From Streptomyces spororaveus (GTDB lineage Bacteria > Actinomycetota > Actinomycetes > Streptomycetales > Streptomycetaceae), in assembly GCF_016755875.1 (NCBI RefSeq), contig NZ_BNED01000005.1:7391501-7455500 (forward strand): a stretch of DNA of 64,000 nt, read 5' to 3'. The notes below the pieces were generated by a model. It did not search any database, was not told the origin of the DNA, and saw only the letters and a program-made list of their open reading frames with translations. Position numbers and translations under genes: made by a program. Each line of letters begins with the position of its first letter. Position 1 is the stretch's first letter. Positions 1-10,800 of this stretch are shown in pieces.

Positions 1-825
1 CGGCTCCACGCCGTTCGCCTCGTCGTCGTGCGGGACGGCGGTCGCCACCGCGCTGTCGCACAGCAGGTGGTCGCTCATGTCGATGAAGGGCTCCTCCATC
101 GCCTGGTTGATCAGCAGGCCGCGGAAGCCCGAGCAGTCCACGAACAGGTCGGCGTCCAGGGCCAGTCCGCCCTTGGTGTGCAGCGTGGTCACATAGCCGC
201 GCTCGTCCTGCTCGACCCGCACCATCTCGTCCTGCACGTGGTTCACGCCCTGCTTCTCGGTGCTGAACCGGCGCAGGAAGTCGGCCACCAACTGGGCGTC
301 GAAGTGCCAGGCGTACCGGGTGGCCGGCCGGCCGTCGAGCCAGCGCGGGGCCTTCATCGCGTCCATCACCGGGGGTTCGCGGAAGCAGGCGTAGTCGAAC
401 GGCTCGGTCGTGCGGCCCTCGTACTTGCGCTTGAACCAGTAGTGCGACAGCGGAGTCTGGTCGTAGTCGGGGAGCAGCCCGAACGGGTGGTAGAAGTGGT
501 CCGGACCGCCGCCCGGCAGCTCGCGGGCCGTCGACTCGCCCTGCCCGTCGGTCCGCCAGTTGACGAAGCGCACGGCCATCTTGAAGCTCGCGTTGCACTC
601 CCGCATCCACTCGTCCTCGGCGATGCCCAGGTAGTCGAAGAAGGAACGCTGCAGGTTGGGCACGGTGGCCTCGCCGACACCGATGCGCGGGATCGTCGGC
701 GCTTCGAGCACGGTGATGTCGACCGTTCCCTGCAGCGCCTTTCCGAGGTAGGCGGCCGTCATCCAGCCGGCCGTGCCGCCGCCCAGGATGACGACCTTCT
801 GAAGCCGGGTGTCGCTGCTGGTCAT
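1..825 (-). CDS. Flavin-dependent tryptophan halogenase, C-terminus cut by window edge
   Basis: The first 275 codons of a FADH2-dependent halogenase of the PrnA/RebH/PyrH class, which chlorinates the indole ring of tryptophan. Visible: the N-terminal FAD motif GGGTAGW (about residues 15-21), IGVGEAT (about 48-54), the catalytic Lys at residue 82 in SFKMAVRF (equivalent to PrnA Lys79), and [14 protein letters not shown] near 230. The WxWxIP motif would lie just beyond the window edge. The region before [11 protein letters not shown] is shorter than in RebH-type enzymes, so regiochemistry and even free tryptophan as substrate are uncertain. The ATG is preceded by GAGGG at good spacing. It is divergent from the SARP gene and shares a promoter region with paired 11-bp repeats. 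Inferred role: supplying the chlorinated indole unit of the peptide. Confidence 0.9.
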   Translation of the reverse strand, partial: MTSSDTRLQKVVILGGGTAGWMTAAYLGKALQGTVDITVLEAPTIPRIGVGEATVPNLQRSFFDYLGIAEDEWMRECNASFKMAVRFVNWRTDGQGESTARELPGGGPDHFYHPFGLLPDYDQTPLSHYWFKRKYEGRTTEPFDYACFREPPVMDAMKAPRWLDGRPATRYAWHFDAQLVADFLRRFSTEKQGVNHVQDEMVRVEQDERGYVTTLHTKGGLALDADLFVDCSGFRGLLINQAMEEPFIDMSDHLLCDSAVATAVPHDDEANGVEP

Positions 826-917
826 GAAACAGCCCTCATTTCGGATTCGGCGGTTCGGGTGGTCGTGCTCATCAGTGTCGAAAAACGCCCTATCACCGCT
901 CTACACGGTTCGGATCC

Positions 918-939
918 GGCCGTTGTAGGGCCGTCGTAG
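918..939 (-). promoter_or_regulatory. Tandem 11-bp repeats, candidate SARP operator
   Basis: On the minus strand two 11-mers, CTACGACGGCC and CTACAACGGCC, lie head to tail with one mismatch. Heptamer repeats at 11-bp period are the known binding pattern of SARP activators such as ActII-ORF4 and DnrI. The site sits in the 176-bp region between the halogenase and the SARP gene and could serve either direction. A related pair occurs before the MFS gene at 12929-12946. Confidence 0.55.
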
Positions 940-1001
940 AGCCCCCGGACACACTCCTCGCAGGCAGAGGGCGGCAGGCTGAAAACCACCGGGAGGACGC
1001 G

Positions 1002-2018
1002 ATGACCACCGCAGCGAACGGGACGGCGGGGCCGGCGGTACGGGTCCGCTTCCTGGGCGACTTCGAGCTGACCGTCAACGGCACCCCCGTCCAGCGCTGG
1101 CGGGCCGGCAAGGCCCGTGGCCTGTTCCAGTACCTCGTGGTCCACCGCGGCCAGATGCTCACCCGCGACCGGCTCTACGCATCCCTGTGGCCCGGCACCG
1201 ACAGCACCTCGGGCAGCTCCCTGAAGGTCGCCGCCCACGCCCTGCGCCGGGTGCTCGACGCCCACCCCGACCGCCCCGGCGACTCCGGGATCCGGCTCGT
1301 CTACCGGGACTTCGGCTACGTCCTGCACATCACCGGGCTGTGGTCCGACCTCGACCGCTTCCAGGAACTGGTGCACACCGGCCTGCGTGCCGCCGCGGCC
1401 GGCGACGCCCCGCTCGCCCGTACCCGGCTGCGGGCCGCGATCGGCCTCTACGGCGGCGAGTTCCTGCGCGGCGAGAGCGCCGACTGGGTCGTCGAGCAGC
1501 GGGAGTACCTCAGGGCGCTCGCCCTGCGCGCCCTGGGCGTGCTGCGCGCCGACGCCGAGGCCCGCGAGGACTTCGTGGAGCTGATCGAGGTGTGCAAGCG
1601 CACGCTGGAGATCGACCGCCACCACGAGGAGACCTACCGCGCGCTGATGGCCGCACACGGCCGGCGCGGTGAACTCGCCTGCGTCCGCCGCTGGTACGAG
1701 CTCTGCGCCCGCCGGATGCGCGACGAACTGGCCGTGGCACCCGGCCCCGAGACCCAGCGGCTGCTGGGCACCCTGCTCCCGGCCGCGGCGCGCGCCGCCG
1801 CCGTCACCGCCGCCGCCCGCGCCCCGGTCTCCGCCGTGACGGGCGCCCCGCCCGCCACCGTCCGCGCGCTGCGGCCCGCGGCGGGCCGCCGGGCCGGGAC
1901 CCCCGCCTGGAGCGCGGACGCCCGTACGGCCGCGCCGGCCCGCCCGGTGCGGCGGGCCAGGCCCGACAACCGGGCCGCGGCCGCCCTGGCCCGTACGGCC
2001 GACCAGGCGACCGCGTGA
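1002..2018 (+). CDS. Small SARP-family transcriptional activator (wHTH + BTAD)
   Basis: 338 residues with the two-domain layout of pathway-specific SARPs. An OmpR-like winged helix (about 14-108; VRFLGDFELTVNG, then the LTRDRLYASLWPG and SLKVAAHALRRVL helices) is followed by a bacterial transcriptional activator (BTAD) domain (about 115-260; YGGEFLRGE, CKRTLEIDRHHEETYRALM). The last 75 residues are an Ala/Pro/Arg-rich tail with no recognisable fold. There is no NB-ARC or TPR part, unlike the two AfsR-like SARPs further right. The ATG has a strong GGGAGGA site. The protein is the best candidate for the cluster activator that reads the 11-bp repeats at 918-939 and 12929-12946. Family is certain; target genes are inferred. 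Confidence 0.9.
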   Translation: MTTAANGTAGPAVRVRFLGDFELTVNGTPVQRWRAGKARGLFQYLVVHRGQMLTRDRLYASLWPGTDSTSGSSLKVAAHALRRVLDAHPDRPGDSGIRLVYRDFGYVLHITGLWSDLDRFQELVHTGLRAAAAGDAPLARTRLRAAIGLYGGEFLRGESADWVVEQREYLRALALRALGVLRADAEAREDFVELIEVCKRTLEIDRHHEETYRALMAAHGRRGELACVRRWYELCARRMRDELAVAPGPETQRLLGTLLPAAARAAAVTAAARAPVSAVTGAPPATVRALRPAAGRRAGTPAWSADARTAAPARPVRRARPDNRAAAALARTADQATA

Positions 2019-2074
2019 CACCGACCCAGCTGTTCAGCGAGCCCGTGATCCCGTGACCGAGTGAGGACCCCACC

Positions 2075-3658
2075 GTGACCGTGCTGACCGTGCCGACCGA
2101 GCCACAGGACTCCAGACCCGCCGGGGCCGAGCCCGACGCGGCCCCGCTGCCGCCCCGTTACACCGACCAGTGGATCGGCGGCGCCTGGGCCGCCTCCGAC
2201 GCCGACGGCCGCCTGGTCGTCACCGACCCCGCCACCGAGCGCGCCCTGGCCACCGTGCCCGCGGGCACCGCCCGGGACGCCGACCTCGCCGCGCGCGCCG
2301 CCGCGGCCGCGTTCCCGCGCTGGGCCGCCACCCCGCCGCGCGCACGTACGGCACTGCTGCGCCGGGTCGTCGAGGCCATGGAGGTCCGGGCCGACCGCTT
2401 CGCCGAGACCATCACCGCCGAGGTCGGGGCGCCCGCCCGGATGGCCCGCCAGACCCACGTCGGACTCTCCCTCGGCATGGCGGCGCACTGCGTCGAGACC
2501 GCCGCCTCCTACACCTTCGAGGAGCGCGTCGGCCATTCGCTCGTCGTGCGCGAGGCCGCCGGGGTGGCCGCGTGCATCACCCCCTGGAACACCCCGCTGC
2601 TGCTCACCGTGCAGAAGATCCTCCCCGCCCTCGCGGCGGGCTGCACGGTCGTGCACAAGCCGAGCGAGATCACCCCGCTGCACGCCCGGTTGCTCGCCGA
2701 GGCCATCGCCGAGGCCGATCTGCCGCCCGGCGTCTTCAACATGGTCGTCGGCACCGGCGCCGCCGTCGGCACCGCGCTCGTCACCCACCCGCTGATCGAC
2801 GTGGTCTCCCTGACCGGTTCCACCCGGGCCGGCCGCGAGGTCTCCGCGCTCGGCGCCGGCACCGTCAAGCGCGTCCACCTCGAACTCGGCGGGAAGAACG
2901 CGAGCCTCGTCCTCGACGACGCCGATCTGGCCGCCTCCGTGGCCGCCACCGTCGACCAGATGCTCTTCAACACCGGCCAGACCTGCCTGCAGTGGAGCCG
3001 GCTGCTGGTACCGAGGGACCGCCAGGACGAGGCCGTACAGCTCGCCGCGGAGGCCATGGCCGGGTACGTGACCGGCGATCCGCGCGATCCCGCGACCGAC
3101 CTCGGACCGCTGGTCTCCGCCGCCGCGCACGCCCGCGTCACCGCGTACATCCGCCGTGGCGTCGACGAGGGCGGCGGGCGCCTGGTACACGGCGGCCCCG
3201 GCCGGCCCGCCGGCCTGGACACCGGCTACTACGTCCGGCCGACGATCTTCGCCGACGTGGACCCGCTGAGCACGATCGGCCAGGAGGAGATCTTCGGGCC
3301 GGTGCTCTCGGTCATCCCCTACGACGAGGAGGACCAGGCGGTCCGGATCGTCAACGGCACGCGCTACGGGCTGCACGGCGCGGTCTGGTCCGGCGACGGC
3401 GCCCGCGCCGAGGGCGTGGCCCGGCGCTTCCGCTCCGGCCTGGTCGACGTGAACGGCGGCCAGTTCAACCCGGCCGCCCCGTTCGGCGGGTTCAAGCAGT
3501 CCGGGATCGGTCGTGAATGCGGCACCGCCGGACTGGAGGCCTTCCTGGAGACCAAGTCGATGCAGCTCCCGCAGGGCACGGGCGGCCAGGTGGTCGGCCC
3601 GCGCCTGCGCGCCACCGCGGCCGCCCGCCCCGCGGACACCGAGAGGAACGACGGATGA
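2075..3658 (+). CDS. NAD(P)-dependent aldehyde dehydrogenase
   Basis: 527 residues, a full-length aldehyde dehydrogenase with a longer N-terminus than usual. Family hallmarks: cofactor-binding [14 protein letters not shown], the [10 protein letters not shown] loop, the general base Glu270 in LELGGKN, and nucleophile Cys304 in NTGQTCLQ. The GTG start follows GAGGA. It opens the biosynthetic operon, and its stop overlaps the ATG of the A-T synthetase (ATGA). Oxidising an aldehyde to an acid fits a route in which a threonine aldolase (26387-27457) produces an indole-3-carbaldehyde that must become indole-3-carboxylic acid before loading. The enzyme family is certain; the aldehyde substrate is inferred from context only. 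Confidence 0.9.
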   Translation: MTVLTVPTEPQDSRPAGAEPDAAPLPPRYTDQWIGGAWAASDADGRLVVTDPATERALATVPAGTARDADLAARAAAAAFPRWAATPPRARTALLRRVVEAMEVRADRFAETITAEVGAPARMARQTHVGLSLGMAAHCVETAASYTFEERVGHSLVVREAAGVAACITPWNTPLLLTVQKILPALAAGCTVVHKPSEITPLHARLLAEAIAEADLPPGVFNMVVGTGAAVGTALVTHPLIDVVSLTGSTRAGREVSALGAGTVKRVHLELGGKNASLVLDDADLAASVAATVDQMLFNTGQTCLQWSRLLVPRDRQDEAVQLAAEAMAGYVTGDPRDPATDLGPLVSAAAHARVTAYIRRGVDEGGGRLVHGGPGRPAGLDTGYYVRPTIFADVDPLSTIGQEEIFGPVLSVIPYDEEDQAVRIVNGTRYGLHGAVWSGDGARAEGVARRFRSGLVDVNGGQFNPAAPFGGFKQSGIGRECGTAGLEAFLETKSMQLPQGTGGQVVGPRLRATAAARPADTERNDG

Positions 3659-5574
3659 CCGACCGGCACGCCGAGTCCGCAGGGGCCACCGCCCCGGGCG
3701 TACCGGCCGACGACACACCGCCCCGCGCGGCCCGGGCCGAACCGGGCTCCGCCGCGCCGGGCTCCGACGCCCCGGCCGGCGGCGCACTCCCGCCGCTGTT
3801 CGCCCGCCTGGAGCGGTGGACCCGCGAACAGCCGGACGAGACCGCCGTGAAGGCCTTCGACGGCACCCTCACCTACGCCGCGCTCACCGCCCGCACCGCC
3901 CGGTACGCCACCGCGCTCGCCGACGCCGGAGTCGGCCCGGAGACCTCCGTCGGGCTGCTGCTCGGCCGGTCCCGGGAGAGCGTGCCCGCCCTGCTCGCCG
4001 TCTGGAGCCTCGGCGGTACCGCCGTCCCCCTGGACCCCGCGCACCCCGTCGAGCGCCTCGGCCGCGTCCTGCGCGACGCCGGGGCCGCCGTCCTGGTCGC
4101 CACCGAGGTACCCACGGGCCTGGAGCCCGGCGGGATCACCGCGCTGGCCCCCGCCGACGTGCGCCGCGGCGCCCCCGGCGCGCTCGCGGTGTCCGTACCC
4201 GCCCCCGACAGCTGCTCGTACCTCATCTACACCTCCGGCACCACCGGCCGCCCCAAGGGCGTCGAGGTCACCTACCGGGGCCTGGACACCTTCGTCGACG
4301 CCCTCGGCACCCTCGGCCTGCCCCCGGGCGGCCTCGGCCTCAACGCCGTCTCGCCCGCCTTCGACGGCTGGCTCTGGTGCACCCTGCTCTACCTGACGCA
4401 CGGCCAGGGGGTCGCCCTCACCGACCTCTCCCTGGACGGGCTGCGCCGGGCCGCAGCCGAAGGCCGCGAACCGCTGTCCGCAGGCCTGCGCACCGTCTCC
4501 CTCACCCCGTCGCTGCTCGCCGCGCACGGCGCCGGGATCGACTCCGCCGAGGTGGTGGTGGTCGCCGGGGAGGCCTGCCCCGCCGCGCTGGCCGAGCGGT
4601 TCGCCCGCGGCCGCCGGCTGCTCAACGTGTACGGGCCGACGGAGGTGACCATCGCCGCGACCTGGGCCGACAGCCGACGAGGGGACGACGTGACCACCAT
4701 CGGACGACCGCTGCCCGGCTACCGCGCGTACGTGCTCGACGACGAGCTCCGCCCGGTGCCCGCCGGTACCGAGGGCGAGCTCTACCTCGGCGGCCCCGCC
4801 GTCGCGCGCGGCTACCGGGGCCGCCCCGGACTCACCGCGAGCCGCTTCCTGCCCGATCCCTTCCAGGGCGGCGGCACCCGCATGTACCGCACCGGCGACG
4901 TGGTGATCCGGCGTCCCGGCGGCGAACTGGAGTACCGGGGCCGACGCGACGACCAGGTGAAGATCCGCGGCCACCGCATCGAACTGGGCGAGGTGGAGCG
5001 GATCGCCGCCGAACTCCCCGAGGTCGTCGCCGCCGCCTGCTGCCCGCTCGCCGGGGGGCAGACCCTCGGCCTCGCCGTGGTCGCGGCCCCCGGCGCCGAC
5101 CCGGCCGGCCTCGCCGACCTGGTCGTGGAACGCTGCCGCAAGCAGCTGCCCGCGGCCGCGGTGCCCGGAACCGTACGGGTGCTCGAGCGCATCCCGACCC
5201 TCAGCACAGGCAAGGCCGACCGCGAAGCACTGGCCAAGGCCCTGGCGGCGCCGGAACAGCCGCCCGGCACACCGGTGGTGGCCCAGGGCGCCGGCCCGAC
5301 CCCGAGCGAGCGCATCGTGATGGCCGTCTGGGCCGACGTGCTCGCCACCGAGGTCCCCGGCCCCGACGCGGACTTCTTCGAGCTGGGCGGCCACTCCCTG
5401 GCCGCCGCCCGCGCGGTGTCCGAACTGCGCCGCGTCACCGGACTGCGCGTCGGCCTCGGCGCGCTGCTGGCCGAACCGACCGCCCGGCACTTCGCCGCCG
5501 AACTCGACCGGCTCTCCGCCGAACGGGAGGCATCCGCCGCCGACCCGGCCGCCGACTCCGCCGAAGGAGCCTGA
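3655..5574 (+). CDS. NRPS A-T didomain, amino-acid loading protein
   Basis: 639 residues: an adenylation domain (about 45-540) and one carrier domain (about 555-630), with no condensation domain. A-domain motifs: [14 protein letters not shown] (A3), [12 protein letters not shown] (A5), YRTGDVV (A7), [14 protein letters not shown] (A8), and the A10 Lys in STGKADR. The carrier has [11 protein letters not shown]. By hand alignment to GrsA the pocket reads D-G-W-S-V-A-V-I-A-K; Asp235 is kept, so an alpha-amino acid is expected, and D-G/A-W is common in aromatic-specific pockets. It is followed by a type II thioesterase, MbtH and a P450, the classic arrangement for beta-hydroxylating an amino acid on a dedicated carrier. 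Inferred substrate: tryptophan or chlorotryptophan. The ATG was chosen because it overlaps the upstream stop; a longer in-frame start at 3517 would overlap the dehydrogenase heavily. Confidence 0.9.
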   Translation: MTDRHAESAGATAPGVPADDTPPRAARAEPGSAAPGSDAPAGGALPPLFARLERWTREQPDETAVKAFDGTLTYAALTARTARYATALADAGVGPETSVGLLLGRSRESVPALLAVWSLGGTAVPLDPAHPVERLGRVLRDAGAAVLVATEVPTGLEPGGITALAPADVRRGAPGALAVSVPAPDSCSYLIYTSGTTGRPKGVEVTYRGLDTFVDALGTLGLPPGGLGLNAVSPAFDGWLWCTLLYLTHGQGVALTDLSLDGLRRAAAEGREPLSAGLRTVSLTPSLLAAHGAGIDSAEVVVVAGEACPAALAERFARGRRLLNVYGPTEVTIAATWADSRRGDDVTTIGRPLPGYRAYVLDDELRPVPAGTEGELYLGGPAVARGYRGRPGLTASRFLPDPFQGGGTRMYRTGDVVIRRPGGELEYRGRRDDQVKIRGHRIELGEVERIAAELPEVVAAACCPLAGGQTLGLAVVAAPGADPAGLADLVVERCRKQLPAAAVPGTVRVLERIPTLSTGKADREALAKALAAPEQPPGTPVVAQGAGPTPSERIVMAVWADVLATEVPGPDADFFELGGHSLAAARAVSELRRVTGLRVGLGALLAEPTARHFAAELDRLSAEREASAADPAADSAEGA

Positions 5575-5577
5575 GCC

Positions 5578-6351
5578 ATGGGCGCCTGGATCTCCACCTG
5601 GTCCGACGACCCCGCCGACCGGGCCCTGCCCGCGCTGCTGTGCCTGCCCCCCGCCGGAGCCGGCTGCCAGCAGTTCCGCTCCTGGCGGCCCGAACTGGCC
5701 GGTACCGCCCAGGTGTACGGAGTACAGCTCCCGGGCCGGGAGAACCGCTGGCGGGACCCGATGCCGGACACCTTCGGCGAGGCCGTGGAGGCCATCGCCG
5801 CGGAACTGCGGGACGTCGTCGCCGACGGCCGGCCGCTGGTGGTCTTCGGCCACAGCTTCGGCGGCCTCCTCGGCTACGAGGTCTCCCGCCGGGTCGCCCC
5901 GCGAGCCCTGGTGGTCAGCGGCTGCCGGGCCCCCGGCCACTGGGACGGCGCCGGCCGCGGCATCGTCGACGACGGCGAGGAACTGGACAAGCTCTTCGAC
6001 ACGGCCGGCCTCGACCCCGAACTGCTCGACGAGGACACGCGTGACCTGATGGTCGCGATGCTCCGCAAGGACGCCCAGCTGTCCCTGAGCTACGTCCACG
6101 AGCCGGGCGTCCGCCTCGGCACGCCCGTCCACGCCTGGGGGGCCGACGGCGACGAGACCGTCAGCTCCGCCGACCTGGACGGCTGGGCCGCGGTCACCAC
6201 CGCCGCCTTCACCCGGCACACCACGACGGGCGGCCACCACGCCGTGCTGCGCCGCCCGCGGCCCGTACTGGACCACCTGACCACCCTGCTGCGGGCCGCG
6301 GGCGCCGATACGCCGGCCCACGCCCCCACCGCGACCGCGACCGGCGCCTGA
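5578..6351 (+). CDS. Type II thioesterase (alpha/beta hydrolase)
   Basis: 257 residues, typical for editing or releasing thioesterases of NRPS and PKS clusters. LCLPPAGAG near the N-terminus, nucleophile Ser93 in FGHSFGG, an acidic residue in GADGDETV, and the C-terminal His in TGGHHAVLRR complete the catalytic set. It starts three bases after the A-T stop, behind AAGGAG. In this setting it may either clear misprimed carriers or, more specifically, hydrolyse the beta-hydroxylated aminoacyl thioester from the A-T protein so the free amino acid can be cleaved by the aldolase. The second role is inference from gene order. Confidence 0.9.
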   Translation: MGAWISTWSDDPADRALPALLCLPPAGAGCQQFRSWRPELAGTAQVYGVQLPGRENRWRDPMPDTFGEAVEAIAAELRDVVADGRPLVVFGHSFGGLLGYEVSRRVAPRALVVSGCRAPGHWDGAGRGIVDDGEELDKLFDTAGLDPELLDEDTRDLMVAMLRKDAQLSLSYVHEPGVRLGTPVHAWGADGDETVSSADLDGWAAVTTAAFTRHTTTGGHHAVLRRPRPVLDHLTTLLRAAGADTPAHAPTATATGA

Positions 6352-6391
6352 GCGCCCGACCGTCCACACCCGCCCGAGTCCGGAGGACACC

Positions 6392-6571
6392 GTGCCCACC
6401 ACCCACCAGGTCCTCGTGAACCACGAGGGGCAGTACGCGCTGTACCCCGCCGCACGCGAGACCCCCGACGGCTGGACGCCGGCCGGGTTCGACGGCACCG
6501 AGGACGAATGCGCCGGCTTCGTGGACGCCCAGTGGCCCGACACCCGCCCGCTCAGCCTGCGAGGAGCCTGA
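6392..6571 (+). CDS. MbtH-like NRPS accessory protein
   Basis: A 59-residue ORF with GTG start behind CGGAGGA, between the thioesterase and the P450; its TGA ends one base before the P450 ATG. The sequence keeps the MbtH signature: N-H-E-G-Q-Y near residues 9-14, then LYP, a DGW motif, and WPDTRPLSL at the C-terminus. MbtH proteins bind adenylation domains and are often needed for their solubility and activity. The canonical SxWP is changed here to ALYP, and the tail is short, so it is slightly divergent. It probably serves several A domains of this cluster. Confidence 0.88.
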   Translation: MPTTHQVLVNHEGQYALYPAARETPDGWTPAGFDGTEDECAGFVDAQWPDTRPLSLRGA

Positions 6572-6572
6572 G

Positions 6573-7787
6573 ATGGAGATCGACCTGCTCGACCCGGGCC
6601 CCTTCGGCCGCAACGACTTCTGGCCCGCCTTCACCTGGCTGCGCGCCCACTCGCCCGTCCACTGGCACCCCGAGCCGGGCAGCGACGACGGGGGCTTCTG
6701 GGCGCTGAGCCGCCACCGCGACATCATGAAGGTCTACGCCGACAGCGACACCTTCAGCTCGGCGCGCGGGATGCGCCTCGGCAGCGACCCGGCCGCCGTC
6801 GCCGCCGTCGCCCAGCGCATGCTCATCGTCTCCGACGTCCCCCACCACACCCGCCTCAAGCGCGCCCTCCACCAGGCCTTCGGGCCGCAGCAGATGCCGC
6901 GCCTGGAGGCGATGGTGGAGAAGGTGGTCGGCGAGCTGGTGGCCGAGGCAGCCGAACGTGACGAACTGGACTTCATCGACCTCGCCAAGCAGCTGCCCAA
7001 CCGGGTCGTCTGCGCCATGATGGGCATCCCGCGCGCCGACTGGGCCTGGATCGGTGCCCTGACCACCGACGCCTTCGACTCCCCGGACGACGAGGTACGC
7101 ACCAGCGCGCACTCGGAGATCTTCCTCTACTTCATCGAGCTGCTCGCCGAGCGCCGGGCCCGCCCCGGCGACGACCTGGTCAGCCAGATCGCCCACGACA
7201 CCCTCGTGGACGAGGGCGACGGCACCGAACGGCCGCTCAGCGACCACGAGATCGTCTTCAACCTCAACGGCGTCCTCTCCGGGGCCAACGAGACCACCCG
7301 CTACTCGGCGGCCGGCGCCGTCCACATGTTCGCCGAACACCCCGACCAGTGGCGGCTGCTGCGCGGCCTCGGCCAGGGCGGCATCGCCCCGGCGGTCGAG
7401 GAGATCCTGCGCTGGACCACCCCCGGGGTGCACGCCCTGCGCACCGCCGTCCGCGACACCGAGATCAACGGGATCCCGGTGGCCGAGGGCGCCCGGGTGA
7501 CGCTGTGGAACGTCTCGGCCAACCGCGACGAGGAGGTCTTCGCCGACCCGCACGCCTTCCGCGTCGACCGCCGCCCCAACCGGCACGTCGCCTTCGGGCA
7601 CGGCCGCCACCTGTGCCTCGGCGCCCGCCTCGCCCGCTTCGAACTCGGAGCCCTGCTCACCGAGATGCTCGGTGCGCTGGACGGCTTCGAACTCGCCGGA
7701 CCCGTCACCTTCAACTCCTCCAACTTCACCTGGGGGATCAACAGTCTCCCCGTGCGGCTGCTGCGCAGCCGAGCCTTCGCGAAGTAA
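6573..7787 (+). CDS. Cytochrome P450, likely aminoacyl-carrier beta-hydroxylase
   Basis: 404 residues, a soluble class I bacterial P450. Heme ligand Cys348 lies in FGHGRHLCLGARLA, the K-helix ExxR is EEILRW, and the I-helix reads LSGANETTR, with Asn-Glu in place of the usual acid-Thr pair order. P450s encoded beside a stand-alone A-T didomain, an MbtH protein and a thioesterase (the vancomycin and nikkomycin pattern) usually hydroxylate the beta-carbon of the amino acid tethered to that carrier. Here that would be tryptophan, giving beta-hydroxytryptophan for the aldolase. A ring hydroxylation cannot be excluded. Redox partners are not encoded beside it. Confidence 0.9.
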   Translation: MEIDLLDPGPFGRNDFWPAFTWLRAHSPVHWHPEPGSDDGGFWALSRHRDIMKVYADSDTFSSARGMRLGSDPAAVAAVAQRMLIVSDVPHHTRLKRALHQAFGPQQMPRLEAMVEKVVGELVAEAAERDELDFIDLAKQLPNRVVCAMMGIPRADWAWIGALTTDAFDSPDDEVRTSAHSEIFLYFIELLAERRARPGDDLVSQIAHDTLVDEGDGTERPLSDHEIVFNLNGVLSGANETTRYSAAGAVHMFAEHPDQWRLLRGLGQGGIAPAVEEILRWTTPGVHALRTAVRDTEINGIPVAEGARVTLWNVSANRDEEVFADPHAFRVDRRPNRHVAFGHGRHLCLGARLARFELGALLTEMLGALDGFELAGPVTFNSSNFTWGINSLPVRLLRSRAFAK

Positions 7788-7802
7788 GAAAGGGCCCGCA
7801 CT

Positions 7803-10800
7803 GTGACCACCGCACTCGTCGACTTCAACCGTTCGGACGCCGCCTTTCCCGCCACCGGGTATCCGCAGCTTCTCGCCGAACAGGCCGCCCGCACCCCCCG
7901 GGCCACCGCCCTCGCGCAGGGTGACCGCAGCTGGACCTACGCCGAACTGGAGGCCGCCACCAACCGGCTGGCGCACGCGCTGATCGCCCGCGGAGCCGCC
8001 GCCGGGACCCGGATCGGCCTCTGCTACCCCCGTAGCGCCGAGTACGTCATCGGCTCCCTCGCCATCCTCAAGACCGGCGCCGCGATCGTCGCCCTCGACC
8101 CGGTCAACCCCGACGACCGGCTCGCGGCGATGATCGCCGACGCCGCGCCGCTGCTCGTCCTCACCCCCGCCGACCTGGGCCGGCGGATACCCGAGGGCGT
8201 CCCGCAGGCCGAGGTCGCCACCGCCGGAGCCGGCCTGCCCGACACCCCACCCGCCGTCGTGACCGGACCCGACACCGTCAGCCACCTCATCTACACCTCC
8301 GGCTCCACCGGCACCCCCAAGGCCGTCCTGGAACGGCACGGCGCGCTCACCAACCTCGTGCACTGGACCACCCGTGCCTACGGGGTCCGGCCCGGCGACC
8401 GGGCCTCCTGGATGTCCACCCCCGGCTTCGCCGTCCAGATCATGGAGTGGCTCGCCTACCTGCCCGCCGGTGCGGCCATCCACATCCCCGAGGCCGGACA
8501 GGCCCAGAGCCCCGAGCAGATCCGCGACTGGATCGTCCGCGAGGGCATCACCCACACCATGCTGGTGGCCGCCCTGGCCGAGCCCGCGTGGGGCCTGGAC
8601 TGGCCCGCGGACACGGCGCTGCGGATCCTGGTGACCACGGCCGAGCGCGTCCACAGCTGGCCGCCCGTCGACACCCCGTTCCAGGTCGTGATGACCTACG
8701 GCACCACCGAGACCACCAACGTCCTGTCCTGCCTCGACCTCGGGGCCGGCATCGACTTCACCAGCCGGGCCACCTCCGACGAGGTCCGGGCCGACCGCCA
8801 GGTCCCGGTCGGCGTGCCCATCGCCAACCTCCGCGTCCACCTCCTGGACGAGGACGGCAGCCCCGTGCCCGAGGGCGAGGTCGGCCGCCTGTACGTCTCC
8901 GGCGCCGGGGTCGCGGCCGGCTACCACGGCCGCCCCGAGCTCACCGCCGCGAAGTTCCACCCCAACTTCCTGCCCGGCGACCCGCACCCGGTGCTCTACG
9001 ACACCGGCGACCTCGCCCGCCGCCGGGAGGACGGCGCCGTCGAACTCCTCGGCCGCTCCGACTCCCAGGTCAAGATCCGCGGCTTCCGCGTGGAGCTCGG
9101 GGAGGTGGAGACGCACATCGCCCGGCTCGACGACATCGCCGAGGCCGTCGTCGTCACCCAGGAGCGCGCCCCCGGCGACAAGCGGCTCATCGCCTACGTC
9201 TCCCCGGCCGGCGCGGCCGCGCCGGACTCCGCCGCCGTGCGCGCCGAGGTCGCCCGCACCCTGCCCTACTACATGGTCCCCTCGGCCGTCGTCGTGCTGC
9301 CGGCCCTCCCGCGGCTGCCCAACGGCAAGGTCGACCGGCGCAGCCTGCCCGAACCCCCCGAGGGCCGCGACGCGGTCGGCGCCGGCTACGAAGCCCCCCG
9401 CAACGAGGTCGAGGACGGGCTCGGCAGGCTGTGGGCCGAGGCGTTCCGCACCGACGGCGTCGGCATCCACGACAACTTCTTCGAGCTGGGCGGGCATTCG
9501 CTCCTCGCCTTCCAGCTGATCGACGAGATCCGCCGCCGCTACGGCGTCGAGCTGAGCCTCTCCGACCTCTCCACCTGCCCCACGGTCGCCGAGCTCGCCA
9601 CCCTCGTCACCACCGAACGCACCGGCGGCCGAGGCTCCTTCGGCGGACTCCCCGCGATCGTCCCGGACCCCTCCGCCCGCTTCGAGCCCTTCCCGCTCAC
9701 CGAGAGCCAGCAGGCCCTGTGGATCGGCCGCGGCGGACTCGTCGAACTGGGCAACGTCGGCTGCCACGGCTACTTCGAGTGGGAGAGCGAGCAGCTCGAC
9801 GCGGCCCGCTTCGAGAGGGCCTGGCGCCGGCTCGTCGAACGCCACGACGCCCTGCGCACCCGCGTCCTGCCCGACGGAACCCAGCAGGTGTTCGAGGAGA
9901 TCCCGGCCTACGAGATCCCCGTCACCGACTTCGGCGGCCTCGACGAGGAGACCCGCCGGGCCGAGCTGGCCGACCTGCGTGAACGGCTGTCCCACCAGGT
10001 CCTCGACGCCGACGCCTGGCCGCTGTTCGACGTACGGATCAGCCTGCTCGGCGGCGGCCGGGCCCGGATCCACCTCTGCCTGGACTTCCTCGTCGCCGAC
10101 GCCTGGAGCTACTTCCAGGTCCTCGTCCCCGACCTGGTCACCTACTACGCCGAACCGGACGCGGAACTCGCCCCGCTGGAGCTGACCTTCCGCGACTACG
10201 TGCTCGCCGTCGGGAACTCGCTGCGCGACAGCGAGCTCTACCGCCGCTCCGAGTGGTACTGGCGCGACCGCCTCGCCACCCTCCCGCCCGCCCCCGAGCT
10301 GCCCGCCCGCCCGGCCGACGCCCCGGAGCTGCCGGTCCGCTTCGAGCGCCGCAGCCACGTCGTCTCCCCGGAGCGGTGGAGCCGGATCCAGGAACGCGCG
10401 CACGCCCGCGAGGTGACCCCGTCCGGGGTCCTGGCGGCCGCCTACGCCGAGATCCTCGGGAAGGCCGCGGGACAGGCCCGCTTCACCATCAACTTCCCGC
10501 TGTTCAACCGCCTCCCGCTGCACCCGCAGGTCAACTCGCTGCTCGCGGACACCACGACCACCCTGCTGCTGGCCGTCGAGCAGACGGAGTCCACCTTCGC
10601 CGGGCGTGCGCAGGCCGTCCAGCGCCGGCTCTGGGCCGACCTGGAGCACCGCTACTTCAGCGGGGTGCAGGTCCTGCGCGAACTCACCAGGCTGCGCGGC
10701 TCCCTCGCCCCGGCCATGCCCGTGGTGATGACCAGCCTGGCCGGCCACCCGCCGCAGTACGAGGAGACCGAACTGGGCGCCCCGGTCTACGGCATCTCCC

